NCBI GenBank assembly: GCA_041583135.1
Contig: JBFHGJ010000044.1
Span: forward strand, 1 to 45,878
Length of the DNA stretch: 45,878 bases
Direction of reading: 5' to 3'
From: JABSOG01 sp041583135
GTDB lineage: Bacteria; Pseudomonadota; Gammaproteobacteria; Enterobacterales; Alteromonadaceae
Shown here: in pieces, positions 44,072-45,878 of the stretch
Numbering within the stretch: the stretch's first letter is position 1
How the letters are laid out: the number at the start of each line of letters is the position of its first letter
Translations under genes and position numbers: made by a program
The notes under the pieces: model-generated
What the model saw: the letters and a program-made list of their open reading frames with translations, nothing else
What the model was told of the DNA's origin: nothing
The model's database searches: none

Positions 44072-45878
44072 TTAGTCTACCAGCACTTTGAGTTCAAGGT
44101 TATCAAAGTAGCTGTCATTGTCTGAGCCGTGGTTACGGCTGCCGCTAACAGTAAAGTCGATAAAGGCTGTCCCGACAGGGATCAGCTGCTGGTGGCTTTT
44201 GAGTTGCCAGCTACTGGTTTGGTTGCTTAGCGTTTGGCTGGTGGCCAAGGTGTTGCCATTTTTATCGATAAAGGTCAGCTCAATGGCTGGAATATCATTA
44301 CCGCTATAGTCGCGCATGTAGCCGCCAAAGTAGACTTGCGCCTGTCCGTTGGCAATGAGCGCGGCATATTGTTGCACTGAAATTCGCTGCCATGCCGAAC
44401 CGCTGGCACTTTCACCGCTACAAATGCCGCCAACAGCGAAAAAGCGAGCGCCTTGGTAAGCCGGGATTGAATCGCACTGGTTGTTTTGCAGCGACTCAAT
44501 AGGGCCTGCACCGCTCCAGCCATTGGTGCCAGCTTCGGCATCTGGGTTTTGCAGCAGGTTACCCGAGCTTACCGGCAGTTGGGTGACGTGAGTGGCCGGA
44601 GCGCCTGTTGGTGGGGCGTCGTTCACTGTCGCACATTGGCTGGCGCTTAAATTGAGTTGTAGGCTCAAATCGTCAAAGTAGCTGTCGTTATCAGAGCCGC
44701 CAAACCGGGTGCCTTTAAGCACAAAATCGACATAGCGGGTGTTGACCGGCACATTGACCTTAGCACTTTTTTGTTGCCAGCTGGCGGTTTGGCTAGATAG
44801 GCTGGTGGTGGTGCTCAAGGTGTTGAGGCTGGCATCTTTGAATATCAACAACAGTTCTGGTTTGTCGCTGCCATTGTAGTTTCTCATCAGCCCACCGAAG
44901 TGTGCTTGTACAGTACCTGCATCTATGTTGGCGCTGTAGCTGGTCAAATCAACACGCTCAAAGGCTTCGCCATATTGGCTTTCACCTGCACAAACGCCAC
45001 CTACGGCAAAGAATCGGCTGCCGCTGTGGGCGGTGACCGCATCACATTGATTGTTAGTCAAACTTTCAATTGGGCCGGTGCCTTGCCAATGGGTGGTGCC
45101 ATCTTCTGCGCCCGGGTTTTGCAACAAGTTGGCGGTTAACGACCCGCCGGTTGCACTAAAGGCTTTAGGTTGTGACCAGTCACTCCACGCCAAAGAGGCA
45201 TCGCGGAATCTGGTTCTCACGCAGTATTGTTGACCTGCGACCAAGCTGCCAACGTCGAAGCGATTTGGCGCCATACCAGCACGAGTATCTTTTTCATCCC
45301 AAATGTTTTTGTCTTGATACCAGCTATCGACAATAGGATTGCTGAAATCATTACAGTCATGGCTGAGCTGCCAATGCGCGCCACCAAAGCGGTCTTTGTC
45401 GGCATCGGCAAATAAGCTGGCGACCATGGTAGAGCAGCTGGCGTCGATGCTTGGGCTGCTGGGCCATAAGATCTCTGGTTGATAAGGCTTGGTGTTGTTC
45501 TTTCGTATTTTAAGACTGTCGCGCTCTACGTTGTTGAGCTTACGGCTTTCATCACCGCGTGAAATGCGTTTGATCTCAAAGCTTGGGTCATCACCTGCGG
45601 TGACATCAACCAAGACAAAGCCATATTCATCTTGGCTTACGGCAAACTCCGGGTAGTCGGCTTGCTTGTATTCGCCAAAGTAATCCAAATTACCACCAGC
45701 AGAGGCTACATTAACCATTGCATGGGCATGGTCACGGCTTACGCCTCGGGAGTAGGCATGGGTATGACCAAAGAAGTGAATACTGGGTTTGCTACAGGCG
45801 CTAGAAAACTGCTCCAGCTTAGCGACGATTTGGCCGCTGTAGTCAAGTTCACCTTCAACCCACATTTCTGATTTGTGG
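44072..45878 (-). CDS. Secreted metallophosphoesterase, C-terminal part (5' end outside the window)
   Basis: The frame is open to the right edge of the window (HKSEMW.EGE before the first internal ATG at 45865), so the N terminus is missing. At the start of the visible part FFGHTHAYSRG is the GHxH metal-binding motif of calcineurin-like phosphoesterases (purple acid phosphatase group), with NVASAGGNLDYFGEY following. A Fn3-like middle region follows. The C-terminal 350 residues are two tandem copies of a roughly 150-residue beta-rich domain (LLQNP.AE.G, NNQCD, RFFAVGG.C.GES, GSDNDSYFD), related to carbohydrate-binding jelly rolls. Likely an exported phosphatase acting outside the cell; the substrate is unknown. 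Confidence 0.8.
   Translation of the reverse strand, partial: HKSEMWVEGELDYSGQIVAKLEQFSSACSKPSIHFFGHTHAYSRGVSRDHAHAMVNVASAGGNLDYFGEYKQADYPEFAVSQDEYGFVLVDVTAGDDPSFEIKRISRGDESRKLNNVERDSLKIRKNNTKPYQPEILWPSSPSIDASCSTMVASLFADADKDRFGGAHWQLSHDCNDFSNPIVDSWYQDKNIWDEKDTRAGMAPNRFDVGSLVAGQQYCVRTRFRDASLAWSDWSQPKAFSATGGSLTANLLQNPGAEDGTTHWQGTGPIESLTNNQCDAVTAHSGSRFFAVGGVCAGESQYGEAFERVDLTSYSANIDAGTVQAHFGGLMRNYNGSDKPELLLIFKDASLNTLSTTTSLSSQTASWQQKSAKVNVPVNTRYVDFVLKGTRFGGSDNDSYFDDLSLQLNLSASQCATVNDAPPTGAPATHVTQLPVSSGNLLQNPDAEAGTNGWSGAGPIESLQNNQCDSIPAYQGARFFAVGGICSGESASGSAWQRISVQQYAALIANGQAQVYFGGYMRDYSGNDIPAIELTFIDKNGNTLATSQTLSNQTSSWQLKSHQQLIPVGTAFIDFTVSGSRNHGSDNDSYFDNLELKVLVD

Overview
The window reads as chromosomal DNA of a marine, Alteromonadales-type gammaproteobacterium (Shewanella/Pseudoalteromonas/Colwellia-like). 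The evidence is gene content and order: lapA-lapB-pyrF, recX-alaS-lysC-csrA followed by tRNA-Ser and two tRNA-Arg genes, tadA next to mltF divergent from purL, and pyrG-eno. Secreted proteins carry PPC domains typical of marine exoproteins. The genus cannot be fixed from sequence reading alone. Most of the window is ordinary core genome; the accessory interest lies between the core blocks.

Layout. 1-221: start of a secreted protein leaving the window. 444-4654: lapA, lapB, pyrF and acs. 4699-10685 (minus): a three-gene signalling operon made of a soluble hybrid histidine kinase with three receiver regions and an Hpt domain, a REC-EAL c-di-GMP phosphodiesterase, and a second response regulator. 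11121-11714: beta-carbonic anhydrase. 11914-12288: small exported protein. 12315-12590: hairpin-rich intergenic repeat. 12818-15317: a translationally coupled trio of a cis-prenyltransferase paralogue, an unrecognised polytopic membrane protein and a HAD phosphatase, followed by a PilZ protein. 15848-22622: rlmI, a membrane protein, recX (with no recA beside it), alaS, lysC and csrA. 22671-23760: a second hairpin-rich repeat, the tRNA-Ser/Arg/Arg cluster, and a duplicated tRNA-Arg 3' end that abuts a broken CPBP protease gene. 24032-25280: nudC with an HxlR regulator. 25468: an unknown gene under a textbook LexA box. 25973-28758: a PspB-like protein, tadA and mltF. 28877-36601: purL, a hypothetical gene, eno and pyrG. 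36918-37618: a Spy-like periplasmic protein and a CAT-anticodon tRNA, probably Ile2. 38288-42318: two exported proteins sharing an unusual 20-residue motif. 42516-44057: a LysR regulator divergent from an exported NTF2-like protein with a T-N11-A operator between them. 44072-45878: the C-terminal part of a secreted metallophosphoesterase with two tandem copies of a C-terminal domain.

The best candidates for something undescribed are the prenyltransferase/membrane protein/HAD operon (possibly an isoprenoid-modifying pathway), the orphan SOS gene at 25468, and the shared FxGDxRDL...WxPGDPI motif in the two adjacent exported proteins. The regulatory sites read directly from sequence are the LexA box, the paired HxlR-type operators, the palindrome plus half-site before the hybrid kinase, and the LysR box. 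All functional assignments rest on visible motifs and remembered family features; no database search was possible.
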